Assembly (NCBI RefSeq): GCF_901933205.1
Contig: NC_044571.1
Span: 9,897,420 to 9,961,419 of the forward strand
DNA length: 64,000 nt
Direction: 5' to 3'
Origin: Camarhynchus parvulus
Lineage: Eukaryota > Chordata > Aves > Passeriformes > Thraupidae
A program made the position numbers and the translations under genes. The notes below the pieces were generated by a model, which was not told the DNA's origin, ran no database searches, and worked only from the letters and a program-made list of their open reading frames with translations. Positions within the stretch are counted from its first letter, which is position 1. Each line of letters starts with the position of its first letter. Shown in pieces: positions 35,766-48,600 of the stretch.

Positions 35766-35884
35766 ACCTGTTGCATTCCACAGAAGCAGATAACCTATTG
35801 TTTACCTTTTGTTTCTGGGGCCTCAGCTTCCCAGAAGGAAAAAATCCTAAAGAAAGGATTTTTGTGAAAAGGATGTCTGTGACA

Positions 35885-35890
35885 CCCATA
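35885..35890. repeat. Target-site duplication, right copy (CCCATA)
   Basis: Exact match to 32435-32440. The pre-insertion site can be read as AAAACCCATAAAATCG. Confidence 0.93.
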
Positions 35891-38800
35891 AAATCGTGCT
35901 GTGATTGACCAGTAGAACAAAAATCTCTTGGCTTCTGGCATGACAGACTATCTTCATAAAAGTAGTTATTGGTAATGACTTATATTTGTAAGCAATATTT
36001 TATTATACAGTTTTCAATTATCTGTCCTGGGTACAGGACCAGTTCAGTTTCCAGCCTTTGTGAAAGCATTTAGAAAAAAGTTCTCTATCAAACCAAGTCA
36101 ATATGAAAAGTCTTGCAGCCCTGAATGAGGCATTGCCAATCTCTCTTGGGCCATACTGGAAAACGAGTCAGAGAAAAGGTCCAGGATTAAAATAACAATT
36201 AGAAAAAAAAATTGCTTATTTTTCAAATCTGCCTTGCATGGAAGTCCAGCTGAGAAATAGTGCCAGCACAGAATTTTGTTTGTTCCAAGAGATATAGAAA
36301 AGATACACCCTGTAAAACTAGAGGGAAAAGCATCCTCTGGTGACTCCTTTAACATCAACATGTTGAAGGGCTTTGTGCATCCAGAAAGTGTATCTTGCAT
36401 CCAGAGATGATGGTGGTGATGCCCAAAACCTAGAATACCATGCAGCATCAACAGGAAGGCTCATGTGCTGCACTCCTTTCCATGTGAGGTCACCTTAAGC
36501 CTCCCATTAGATGCACATGATGTCCAGTTGGAAGTTTGATGTGCTGGCAACTTGTAAAATTAGAAGGACAAAAAAGATGAGCAGATGAAAAAAAAATGTA
36601 AAAAAAGACCAATATATGTCAAAGAAACAACCCCCAAATAAGCAATAATCTTTCCAATATGGAACAATTCGGAATAAACTATTGAAATCCTATGTTGGAG
36701 GCATTGAAAAGTGAAAAGCAATGGAACAAAACATTACCTTTATATGGCTGCTTCTCCTACTTTGTCTTTTAAAATGTTCTCACTCATATTTTTATTAAAA
36801 TAATTTCTTTTTTTTTAAACAAACCCTTTGCAAGTGAAAATTCCACTCAAAGTCTCTTAATAGCCCTGTCAGTGCAATATTAACTCCAGAGTTTGGCACC
36901 CTTGGCAGTAAGGATGAATATGAAAACAGGGTCCTCACTATGGGCTACTCCTGCCTCTTAGTGAGATTTGTAAGGTTGAGAAGGGTTCCTAAGAGCATTA
37001 GGGATACATGAAAGAAGAAAGACAGGGGATTAGCCAGAGAGAATGCAAGGATAAGGTTTGTCAAGTAATGAAGCAGATGACTCTCAGGAAGACTGCAGAG
37101 CTACATATAATTCTGACAGGAAAGGGCAGAAGCAGGAGTTTAAGAAGTGTGTCACCATTTCCCACCTCCCAGCCCAGCTGATAAACCCCCAAAAAATAAT
37201 GAGCAGATTTAAAATTAAAGCATGCTGCCAAGGACCTGAACTAGGAACAACTTGTAGGCTTTATATAAATCTTCTTAAGACCTTAGCAGAAAGTAGAACT
37301 TAAAAGTCTGGAAATATTATATGTGAGGATTTTTTTTCCTCTCACTTAGATCCTGAACTCTTTCAGGTTCAAAAGACTTAGCTTTTCAAGGGGAGTATTG
37401 GGCAAGTGGAGAGGTATGAAAATGATCATAATATCTGGTATGCTTTAAAACACAAGTAATTGTTCAACATGGTTGAAATAATGAATATGCCTTAAGTCTT
37501 AGAGAGTTAGCATGTTTATTGATTAATGTGTTGGACTATTAGCTACTATATATTTTTTCTGCTTTTTTAATATTACTAAAACAAGTCTATGTTGGCATGG
37601 TCAAAAAGCAGAAAGGTGTGAGAAAAAAATTTATTTTTTAAGTATGAAACCAGCAAATTCTGTGTAAAAATCAAAATATTTTCTTGCATTATTACCTTCA
37701 AATTTTTCTTGCTCTGTGATGTTGGAAATGTAAGGAGTTCCATGGAACCACTTAATTTAAAGGAATAAACAAATTATAGTTAGAAGGTAGAGCAGACCTC
37801 ATCTATCCTAGCATGTCCTGGAAGTATCCCAGAATCCAGCATCCTCACTGACAGCACAGCTCTCTCAAAGCCTATCACCTGGACACAAAATTTAGCCCAT
37901 GTTCCATTATGAATTTCACTGTGAATATCACCTGTGAATTTTCTAAAAATCTAGCAGTAGATTTTATTTATCAAATCCATGCATGTGTCTGTGTATGTAT
38001 GAAAAAAAGTAGAGAATTCATTAAGTTCCGTCATTAACAGAAACTTCAGGTTAAAGAATGGATTTTTGTTTCCCCAAAGGCTTGTCCTATTTGAATCTTC
38101 TGGAGATGTAACTTTGGAAACAGCCCTGAGGTGAAAATTTATCTTAATTTTTCAGGAGACTCATCAGCTTAAGAAGAAAAGGGATAGAAAAGGGCCCTGG
38201 CTTTACAGGACAGTTCTGACCCCTCCCTCCAGCTCCAGGTTGTTTCAGACCTTGTGTGATGTAGATTAATCTACAGACAAAACCACAGTGAAAAAGTCTG
38301 GGAATCAGTGAGATTCACAGAGGTAATATTCCCTTATACTGAAGGAATGAGCACATTTTTACTGACCCAGCTGCTGAACAGGCAGCCCCAAGCACATAAA
38401 GATTTCAGAGACCTCCAGAGCTCCTGCAAGAGAGAGGAGATGTGTGTTTTCCCCATAAAAAACTGCAGTACCATGAAGGGTAAGGTGTTCAAAGAGACCA
38501 TTTTGGAGAGTTAACAGAGCCCCATTTTGCATAGCTTTGCTTATGGTCTCTTACATTCTATATTGTCAATAAGAAAACTGTGCTTTCCTTTGAAAAGACA
38601 ATGGAAAATGACACAAGAAGCTCTGAAAAGAATGCTGTATCCCACTTCTGCAATGAGCAGTGTTGTGTTCAACCAAGGATCACATTTCTGTGACTGTAAA
38701 AGAGCTCTTTCCTGTGGCACTAAATTCTTTAGTGCCTGTTCAGGAGTGGAGTGAAAAAAGTGAAGCAGAAACCTGAGGCTGACAGCTATTTGGATGCTTC

Positions 38801-41800
38801 TGGCTGAGAATATGGCCTTCAAAACCCCATTCATGCCTCTGTTAACCATTCCTCTGACTTTCACTGGCTGGTCTTTTTCTGCTGAGATCTACTTTCCAAA
38901 TTCAGTAAGTTGTTATTATTGGAAACTTATACAGTCTTTGTTATGATAGTGCTGGTGCAGTAATACAAACATAATACAATAGAATTTTTAAATTAGTGTT
39001 TAATGGATAACCATTCCAGTCTGTATTAATTCATAATGCAGGCAATATTTTATTATAGACAGTGTTAAAATAGAGGGGGAAGACATAGGTTTTTCTACTG
39101 TAAAGATATAAGAAAATAAGCTGTATTTGTACCATGTTTGTTTTACTTCCTCTATTCTTTCTGTATTTCTTTTTTGTTTCAACTGCCACCAGTCAGTGGT
39201 ACTCATACAACTCACAGTCTCATCTATCTATTTGCAAGATATGTAGGCAATGAAACATTTTATAAACAAGTTTTACATCAAAATGAAAAGGAAAAATGGG
39301 AAGGAACTGTTGCTTTGCAGTGAGAAAGTGGGAAAGTTAGGAAGGTAGCAGAAATTAAATTGCTCTCTAAGGTTTCAAGTCAGGTTTCTTCCTAAACTTC
39401 TGAAAACCCACTCCAGACCTGCCAGTGAACATGTCAGAAGTGACCATGTGAACATTAGGGTTATTATGGGAATGTGTTGGCAAAAGCTGAAAGCTGACAA
39501 TGAATTCAGACAAATGAGGAAACATACAGGTGAAGAAAAAGACAACCTTCTAAAAATTCCCTTGAAGCACTACTCCTCTATGATATTATTTTTACTTTTG
39601 GCTCTCTGGAGCTTTGAGAAGAAAACACCATCTGCTAAGAGCATAAATGGAGCAGTGAAATAAAACTGTATCTGGAAAACAAAAACCATATCTGTAGTTG
39701 TGCTTGTCTTCAAACAGCTTCTCTCATGCTTTCAGCTTCCCCTTATATTTCCATAATAATTCCATGCAACAATTGGCTGCTCCAGAGACCTCACAGTCAT
39801 TCTCCCACTGTCTGTTTATTATCAATTAAATTATAAATGAACCTATGTGTTGCTGGATTTCCCCTCACAATGTTGCAAATCCCCAGAGAGGTAGATAGGC
39901 TATATCTGCCATTTTTTTGGGTGCATGTTTTCCCTGTCTTCTGAAGAAAGGTAATTTCTCAGGCAAAGTGGAAGATAAGGCACACTACTTTTATTTATGG
40001 ACCTTGCTTATACTGTGTATACTTACAGAGGCAAAGTTTAATGAATGGCAATTACAAGATATGTTTCTTATACATAAGGTAAATAAGAGTTGCCAGAGAA
40101 TTAAATGCTTCCTTCATGTTAAGAATAGAAAACTGGTAGGCGGCTGTCTGTTGCTCACTGACCCATGATAATTTAACTGGCATATAGTGATGCTTTTGCC
40201 TCGAGGATTGTTCTTGAATGCCACATTTAATTGCTGTGGCAAACTATGGATAGCCTAGAAATGCCCCAAGGCCTGCTATGTACAGTGCTGCAAACACACA
40301 CAGCCCTATTCTCTCAGATACATCAAACTCAGGAGGCCAAGCTCACCCACCCTTCTCCTCTCCTTGTCCTTTATAACACTTTCTGATGATTTTCTAGTCT
40401 TTGGGTTGCTTTCTGGCCACACTTTCTCCCTTTCCATAGCCTGCCTGGTATTCTCCAGCATTGTTTTCTCACCAGTAATACCTGAAGTGACACAGAGCAG
40501 CAGTGCTTTGGGAGTACTTGTTGTTCTTTCAGCAGTAGAGATTTTGAGACTTTTTTAGTTTTATTTGCTTACTCTCCTCTCCTCCTTCACTAACTCTGTT
40601 CATCTAGCCATCACTGATTTCAGTTTGAGAAGGAAATCTCTAGGATAATATGATCTCCCATTCTCTCTTCCTGAACCCTACCTGAAACTGCAACCTCTAG
40701 CTATTTGGAAAACTATGTTATAACCCCACTTTCCTCAAATTCTTTTTCTTTTATCTTCACTCTTCACAGAAGTCTGAGACATGCTCTAAACTAATGCTGC
40801 CATGGCATTGTCTCAGACTGGATCTGGTGCTCTCCCAAGGAGGTGTGTGAGCAGATTTTTCCTGAAATTTAAGGGTGCACCACTGACATTTTTCTCCATC
40901 ATGGGCATTTCAAATAAGTAGAGAAGAACAATTAAACCGTCAGACAGATTTCACAGAGCAAGGGTCAGTCCAACATCTGCCTTGTGTACACCTGCCTGGA
41001 TAAACACTGGTATATTCAGCACTGATGGATTCTGATGCTGCCATTATAATTCCATGTATTTTACAAACAAGGAGCTCATAATCCAGGGATTAGCAGGGCA
41101 TATGGATTTTTTTTCTTTTTGATGCAGGTGGTTAATCCTCCTTTTTCTGGATTTTCTTATTTAGCTGATCCTTCTCTACTTAGCCAACATATATTTTCCA
41201 TGAAAAGTTTTTTATCTTCCCTACCCTGGAATTATAGAATTTCTGCATAGTTTAGGCAGAACTATTTATAATAATGTAAAACACTACAACTGTTTAAAGC
41301 ACTCTTACAGACTGCTTGCTTTTCTAGGCAATATGTTAGGTTTTCAAAAATATTGTAGGCATTTTAATTTCATGACAAATCCTAAAATCTTCAATCCTGT
41401 CTTTGGAAAACAAAAAGTATTTTACCTAATATTTTTAGAAAGCTTTATTTTAATAGAAAAAAAAGCTCTAGGTTGTAGTCCTTTTTAAAATGTGTCAAAA
41501 TAAAAATCTAGCAAAGACAAGATAACAGCCAAAACTTTGTTATATAGTGTCATCCACTCCATTATCCATTCCCTTATGGCATATGCATTAAAATATCTGC
41601 CTGTTTTTGTAATTCAATCTAATTATGCAACAGCTTCCTAGGAAATGTTTTTCACTGAGTAAATTGTTATGGAAAGCAATTGTTGGCTATCACCAGTATT
41701 TCTGTCCTCAGTGCTGTTTTACATTCTTGTCTACAAACAGAATTTGTAAGAGAAATAATGTAAGGGTATCTTCCTGTGCAAAAGCATGTACTAATCCAAG

Positions 41801-44707
41801 AAATGAGAAAATGTCAGACTTCTGGTATTATATTTGGCTTCTGCTGTTTTAACTTTTTACCCTTGTATTTAAACATGACCTGACTTACCTGATGATACTG
41901 ATCTCAGGCTTAGCAAAAAGACAGAATGGATTTAATAAGATTTGAGTTTTTGAATCTGTTGGGGTTTTTTAAAGTAGGTGTGTCTACAAGTAGGGGAAAA
42001 TGCATTTTAAGGAAAGTAAAGATATAAAAATTCTGTGGGCTGTAAGCAGCACTTTTAAAGCTGCTGGTAGGGAACATGATATAGTTGCATTTTTATTTAT
42101 AAAGAGATAGGTGAGAGTGAAAATACAAATCCTGCAGGCTTTTGATAATATTTACTGATGTCAGAAGTTATGTTAATTTTATATTAGCTCACTTCTAGAT
42201 TTTGTGCCCTTCAGTATTATCACTGATCACTGTTGCCAGAGGCAACTGGCAGCAGACCAGTCACCTATTTTCTCTCTCTGCCATAGTTTCTCTCCTGTAT
42301 GGTTTTAATTTGGGGGTTTTTTAAGCATTTTGGAAAGCTAGCTAACTGAGGGATATATACAACCAATTATTGGGCTGGTTGTGAGCACTCAGAACTTAAA
42401 TAAGGAGTTCCCCAAATCCCCCACCTCTGAAGGCAGTGTTAATCCAGAGAACAGAGACTCTGCTGCAGCCCCTACTGGGTCACACAGGTGTGTTCAGCAG
42501 GAACTGCATTTCCCCAGAGAGAGGGAAATGCAACCTTATGTGCAGCCACTGTCCAGAGGCTTTCTTAACAAAATTAAGACCTTACATAAAGATAAAGCAG
42601 AAATTGTGGCAGTTGTTTACAAAGGGCAGAGAACTGGCAGGGGGTGAGAGGTGTTTATCATGTTCAGAGTCAGGATTCAGGGAAGAACTCGATTTGTTTT
42701 AGAGCCTTTAGCAATGGAAAAAAAAATGAAAACAAGACAAACTTTTCAGACAGACTGTTGAAGGAAAACAAGAGAAAATGCATGGAGAATTGTTTGCTCA
42801 ATAGTTTACATTGAAATTAAATATGAAACCTGTTCATATGTATAAATAGGCTTGAAATAGGATGGTTGCTAATGGACATCTCTTCTTGCTTGAGGCATTC
42901 ATCATAAAAGATTGAATTGCTTTATACATTTAATTTTTCGTATGACAAGTTTATAGAAAGGAAACCAAACCAAAAAAAACACCACTATAAGCATAAAAAA
43001 GATGAAAAGACATAATTGAATTACTTATTGTTAGTTTCCCAGAATCTTTTAATCTTTCTGCAATTTGCATTGCCTGATCACATAATACTGTGATGCTAGA
43101 GCTGAGAATGTCTTCAGTATATTTAGAAAGGTTTTCTTGTTTTACAAAGCCAAAATGCAAGAGTGTGTGAGGTGTAGGGGCAAGGTGGGGGCAGAGGGGG
43201 AGCTACAAGGGTGGCCTGTGTGGGAAGGGAGCAGGGGCTGCACTGGGTCTGACACAGCCCCAGTCAGATCCAAGTGGGAGAAAGCACCTTTCACTTCCCA
43301 TGGCATTACAAGTGACAAAAGTTTGCTAATGGATCTATGGCTTTAAAGGCAGTCAAAACAAGGATGCATCTGTGAAAGGCATTCAGGCTGCAATACAATT
43401 CTGAGTGGTCCAAAAATGACAGCGCATATAATTATTTTCTGGATGCAGCTCTGTACCTGTTCTTGCAACATTTCTTTTGGAAAGAGAAAGAAAAAGTTTG
43501 TCCTTAGTTTGAATTATATTATTTTCTTCATTTGTAATTTTCTACATATAGATCTTATCAAGCTAAAAGTGGCATTGAAAACGTAATTAATTCAAATCAC
43601 TGCTTTCTTGGTACCTAACTGGGTGATCTTTTGCAAAATTAATGTTTCGCTTTAACATCTACATAAATAAACTTAGAAACTACTCAAGAACTCCATTCAT
43701 TCATTATTGCAAAGGGAAAATCAAAGAATCACAAAGATTTGGTACTTACCCTACTCCCAGCTGCCCAAGTCTACCTGAGACATTTCTATCCCAATTTTGC
43801 AATCAACTGAAGAACTCCCAGTCCTGGTTCCAGGAATTATTATCTGCACTAACTAGTATTATAAAGTTAAACACAACGTTTCAAAACCCAAATCTTTGTT
43901 CTGATTGTAACTTTTTGTTCAAAATTCACACGTTCATTTCCATTTCTATATGTCTGGGTTTAATGGCCTAAATTAAACTTTTATATTAAGTTCAGCAGAA
44001 AAAATGCTCATCCTTTAAACCAGAGCTATTTCAAATTCTGCCAGAACAAAAATTGCAAACAGGTTTAAGAGACCAGCTCTCTATTTTTTTCCATTCACAC
44101 AAGTAGATTTGACTAAGTTTAGTGGAACTGCTCATAGAATTAAGAATCTCATGACTTGGATATTACAGGTCACAATGATAAAAGCTCATTTAAATTGTGG
44201 GTTAGGAATCTGAAAAATTTTCCAAGCTGTATTTTAGTTTTCTAAGAGACATTTTAAACTGTGTTATAATGTTACTTCTTGGAGTTAAAAATGTGTTAAC
44301 AATTAGAGAGTGGAAAAGTACATGGTCCTGTTACATTTTAATATGAAGCAATTTTGAACATTTTTAATTCAAATCAAATGGTATCTAGTACATTAGGAAT
44401 AATTAGCCTGCAGTTGTAACACATATCTGTTATGTTGTCTGTAATGAAAAAGTAGTTTGAAATTGTGTGAAATATATAATGAGCTCTGCACAGTGGAGAG
44501 CAAGGCTACAGTGTTCAATCACTTAGTCTTTCCAAAAGGACCTTTTGTTGTAATATATTTACTTTTTTTCTTTTTTTTTTTTTTTATAAGCATTTATCTG
44601 TGTCAGCAGTTTTGTTAAAGATGGCATGGAATTATGTCTTTTGCATTGGGCTGAAATTTTTGTGATGCTCCTTAGCTCACGGGGGCATTATTTATGTGGT
44701 CTTCCAA
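35891..44707. other. Unique AT-rich DNA, no gene seen
   Basis: About 8.8 kb without a supported gene, RNA or interspersed repeat. Open frames are at most about 117 codons with no domain. Only short A- and T-runs were noted, such as a T-rich stretch at 44563-44585. Confidence 0.45.
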
Positions 44708-45272
44708 ATAATAGGTTGGAAAAGACCTTCAAGATTATTGAGTCCAACTTCTGACCAAACACCGTCATGTCCAGCAAACCACAGCATTAAGTGCTACCTC
44801 CAGTATTTTCTTAAACACTTCCAGGGGTGGTGGCTTCACCACTTCCCTGGCCAGCCTGTTCCAATGCTTAACTGCCTTTTTAGTGGAGAAATCCTTCCTG
44901 ATGTCCAGCCTGGGCCTTGCTGGTGCAGCTTGAGTCCATTCCCTGTCATCCTGCCAGGTTGCCTGGGAGCAGAGCCCGACCCCCACCTCACTTTATCTCC
45001 TTTCAGGGAGGTGTGGAGAAGGGATGAGGCTCCCCTGAGTCTCCTTTTCTCCAGGCTGAGCACCCCCAGCTCCCTCAGCTGCTCCTCACAGGATCTGTGC
45101 TCCAGACCCTCCCCCAGCCTTCTCTGCACTCACTCCAGCCCCTCAATGCCTTTCCTGTAGTGAGAGGCCCAAAACCGGACACAGGATTTGAGGTGCGGCC
45201 TCACCAGTGCTGAGCACAGGGGACAATCCCTGCCCTGGTCCTGCTGCCACACTATTGCTGATCCAGGCCAGG
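44708..45272 (-). mobile_element. CR1 LINE 3' portion, minus strand
   Basis: Read on the minus strand this is the end of CR1 ORF2 and the 3' UTR. The plus strand shows the reversed landmarks: AGGTTGGAAAAGACCTTCAA at the 3' end, CTTCCAGGGGTGGTGGCTTC, CCAGGCTGAGCACCCCCAGC and CACTATTGCTGATCCAGGCC at the 5' break. A 154-codon plus-strand frame here is antisense to the LINE and is not a gene. The 5' truncation point directly adjoins mitochondrial-like sequence. Confidence 0.93.
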
Positions 45273-45274
45273 TC

Positions 45275-45622
45275 AGACTGAAATATCTGTCAGATAAACC
45301 CATAAGACGAGAGGACCCTGTGGAACTTCAAAACCAGCAACCACCTTAAAACACATTCTCACCCACCAGGTTCACTGATACATAAGCTACTGGTCTGCAT
45401 TTTTCGGTTGGGGCAACCTTGGAACAAAACAAAACCTCCAAAAATTAGACCACACCTCTTGACTGAGAGCAACCCCTCAACGTGCTAATAGCATCCAGAC
45501 CCAATGCAATTGATCAACGAACCAAGCTACCCCAGGGATAACAGCACAATGTCCCCTGAGAATCCATATTGACAGGGAAGTTTACCTTGATGTTGGATCA
45601 GGACATCCTAGTGGTGCAGCCA
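45275..45622 (+). pseudogene. NUMT: nuclear copy of mitochondrial 16S rRNA (partial)
   Basis: About 350 bases match the 3' half of vertebrate mitochondrial 16S rRNA, sense on the plus strand. Landmarks are CATAAGACGAG followed by GACCCTGTGGAACTTCAAAA, then CTACTGGTCTGCATTTTTCG, CCTCCAAAAATTAGACCACA, CAACCCCTCAACGTGCTAAT, AAGCTACCCCAGGGATAACA and GATGTTGGATCAGGACATCC. It has scattered substitutions and small deletions, for example in the otherwise invariant segments after GATAACAGC and before GATGTTGGATC. This fits a nuclear copy free of constraint. It stops abruptly after GGTGCAGCC, before the rest of the peptidyl-transferase region, and is not functional. The left boundary is uncertain by a few bases. 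Confidence 0.93.
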
Positions 45623-48600
45623 GATATCCAGAATTTCAGTCCTGCGTCTGTACATAGTTACGCCCCTTGTCTTGCTTTGTTTCTCATCCAAAGCGGTTGC
45701 TTTCTACGCCCCCACAAGCTCAGGTTTCTTTCCTATGGAAACCTAGACAAAATAGTGAGTGGGATTTCTGCTTGCCCTGATCTCACCCAAGTGTGGAGAC
45801 AGGGTCTTTTCAGGACATGAAAGCTCCTGCGTGCTTCGTGCTCACCACTCTGGTTACAGCCCTGGGTATCTAAGCACTGCAGATAAGTGCCAAGACCGAA
45901 TTGTATTTGATATTCTATGGGAAGCAATTGTAAAGAGCAAAGGATGAGCTTAATGTGCTGCCAGTAGCGGTGCTGCCAAGGAGATGTGTGGTTGCATCGT
46001 CTATTAGCTGCAGTTTCCCAAGAGTTCTGCTGCTTGAGAGAAAAAAATCAAGGCCTCAACACTTTTAGGAAGTGTGTGCACAAGCACATGGCAGCTGTAC
46101 AGTCACAACACTTTGCCAAGGGGAAATTTCTCATATTTTTCCACTAGGCACAACTCTTTTGTCCTGAAACTCCATCTTTTTAATTTAACCTTGTATTATT
46201 CGTCTTCAAAAATGCAACTAAGCCCACTGTGTTTTTTCTTAATATTTCTAATTGTTTCTAGTTAAATCTTTTGAAACATCAGAAGCAGACTGAAACGTCT
46301 GATGAAATTAATAGGTAGGATTATGTGTGGGTTTTTTGTATTTAAGAGTGATATTCTGTTACCTGTGTGATTGTTTTGCAGTGTGTGATCCTTGCAGAGC
46401 TGCAAATGGAAACACACACTGCCCAGCAGGATCACAGGGACCAGGGAATGAAACTCAGAGAAGCTGAATTAAGGCCCTTCAGAGTCATGATATATGAGGC
46501 AGCTTCTCATTCTCACTAATATTTTCACAAATTTTTGACATAAAAACAAACAAATCCATAGAAGTAACTACTAGGTAGTCCTACCAAAGTCATTCCAGTA
46601 GCCAGCTTTTCCTTCTGGGTTTTATTTCTCCAAACAGGAAACTAAAGAAACACAAACCCATTATGTCATAAGGAAGCAGTCAGTCCTACTGCCACTATAC
46701 TGGTTAGACAGAGGAAGGGAATGTAGCAGAGAACTGAGAAATTGATTACTTGGGTTATAAAACTCTGGCATACTTATCATATGTAAGCCAAATCAATGTG
46801 TTTTCTACATTTGAAAGCATAGAATAAGTTATTTTCAAGTTACAGAAATATAAGCTTTAAGTTACTGAACTTTTCAAGATGAAAAATATGGTGGAGATTA
46901 ATATGATTAATACAATTAATAACTTGGAAAAAAAATCAGTCAAACAATAAAAACTCCATGTTATCACACTTATAGGCCAGAAATATTTGAATTTAGATTT
47001 ATAGTGATTATCTTTGAGTTAGGCAAAAACCCAGACTCCTTAACTAACATAATGTTGCTGTTCAGCCTGCCATAGTTCACTGCTCTGACCAGCAGGATAT
47101 TTGGCATTGAATTTAGCCTATCAAGCTCAAACATCAAGAGTTTTATCTGCCATGTGACAAATGGTAATGCAAAGGAAGAATATCAGAGATGGCCCTGGAA
47201 GAAAAGTAGCTGACACAGAGAGCTGAGGCAGCACTGACATGTTGGCAAACATATGCTTGCAGTGAGAGTGAATTTAGGAACTTAACTGCAGAAATTCTTC
47301 ATTCACTCCTCAAACATGTCATGGAAATATAAATCAGCTCAATAATGTGGGTTTTTTTTCTTTTGCAGTTTTCATCAGTCTATAGAGAACAGATTTTAGA
47401 ACACCATCCTTACCTTTTCTATTTTTCTTTCTATTACAGAAAAACAAAATGCAGTCTTGTTTCTACCGCTCACTCCTGAAACATTGTGTGCATCCACTAA
47501 TTCTGACATCATGGTCATGTTTCATTTTTGTGTTTAGGAGGAAGGTATTAATACACTCACATTCCTCCAAGGAGCATTTGTAGTTTAACTTTATTCTCCC
47601 TTGACACTTAGCTATGCACTTTCTCCAAGTTGCTTTGAGTTTTGCAAGCTTTTCACTGCGATCACCTAGAAATAGGCAGAGATAAGATATACCCCATTAT
47701 TAAATAATTCCCCATAATAAAATAACCCATAATAGTGGCATAGAGATTGATTTCTTCTGTCAGTCAAGAGATCATGGGTGACTGAAAAATGAGAAGATAC
47801 GTGGTAAAAAGAAGAAGAAAAAAATCTAGAACTCTCAGGTAATAAAAACTCATGCTTGTCCTATTTGGTATTCACCAAATTGTCTCATACTTCTACTCTG
47901 CGCTGCCAGTCTGTAGCTCCTTTGCTCAAAGGTTTCCTTTTTTCCCCAGCTGTGCATACGTGAAAAGTTCTCCATGCTGTAGCATTTTCATCAGTTTCGG
48001 CACTAATTTTGTATCAGTAAAAGTTCATAATATGAAAAGGGAAGAGTCTAGTAATAATGTTCTTTTATTTTTTAAATCTTGAATACGGACAAGGCTCAAA
48101 CTTCTCAATGACTAAAGTACTTTCTGAACAAGCTCCAGAGTTATGAGACTGCATTTTATTTTTTTTTTTTTTCAAGAGATTCCAAGGGAACCTGTGCGGT
48201 TAGAATGACACCCACATATAACAAAACCATAAATAAGTAGAAAGGCTTTGGTTTTGTATGGCTTTGATTGTGTGGTATGGCTGGCAGCTTCAAGAAATAA
48301 CAGAGTGGATGGAATCCCATCATGGCCTGCACATAATGGAAATGTCATTACTATCAGGATTTGCCTAAGTGAAAACTGAGTACAGATGTAATTCACTATT
48401 TGTAGAAATGCATGCACAGAGACACTGAGGAAAAAATGTTTCCCATGTGATTCAAAAAACATGGCATTCTGTGATTGATCCTTGTGGGTCCCTTCCAACT
48501 CAGAATATTTCTGTGGAAAACTCTTCTTCTAGCTAATTAAAGAAAAGAGGCAATGTTTTGAGAGCTCTACTATAGTGCATGGCTGTGAAGAAAAGGTGCA

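Larger units (their letters stand above)
32441..35884 (-). mobile_element. Young LTR retroelement / endogenous retrovirus lacking pol and env
   Basis: A 3,444-bp element with two 399-bp LTRs, each bounded by TG and CA, and a 6-bp target duplication. Orientation is minus: the AATAAA signal, the tRNA-Trp-like primer site next to the LTR at 35486-35884, and the gag-position frame all read on that strand. The internal part is only about 2.65 kb. It holds a leader, a tryptophan-rich frame, a long Pro/Ala-rich frame, a 20-A run and about 490 bases before the 3' LTR. I recognise no protease, reverse transcriptase, integrase or envelope motifs. The 6-bp duplication and primer site suggest a class II (alpha- or beta-like) family. 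The LTRs differ at two sites, so insertion is recent. A purine run AAAGGG (minus strand, 32845-32850) is a weak polypurine-tract candidate. Confidence 0.93.
35486..35884 (-). repeat. 5' LTR (399 bp)
   Basis: The same length as the 3' LTR and identical except at two positions (plus-strand 35491 and 35510). It contains the same inverted repeats, TA run and AATAAA. In the element's orientation this LTR would supply the promoter for the internal region. Confidence 0.95.

Noticed and set aside
44696..45160. 154-codon plus-strand frame
   Set aside because: It is antisense to a minus-strand CR1.
45275..45622. A functional rRNA gene
   Set aside because: It is a partial gene with abrupt ends, substitutions in normally invariant segments, and an adjoining CR1; it is a NUMT.
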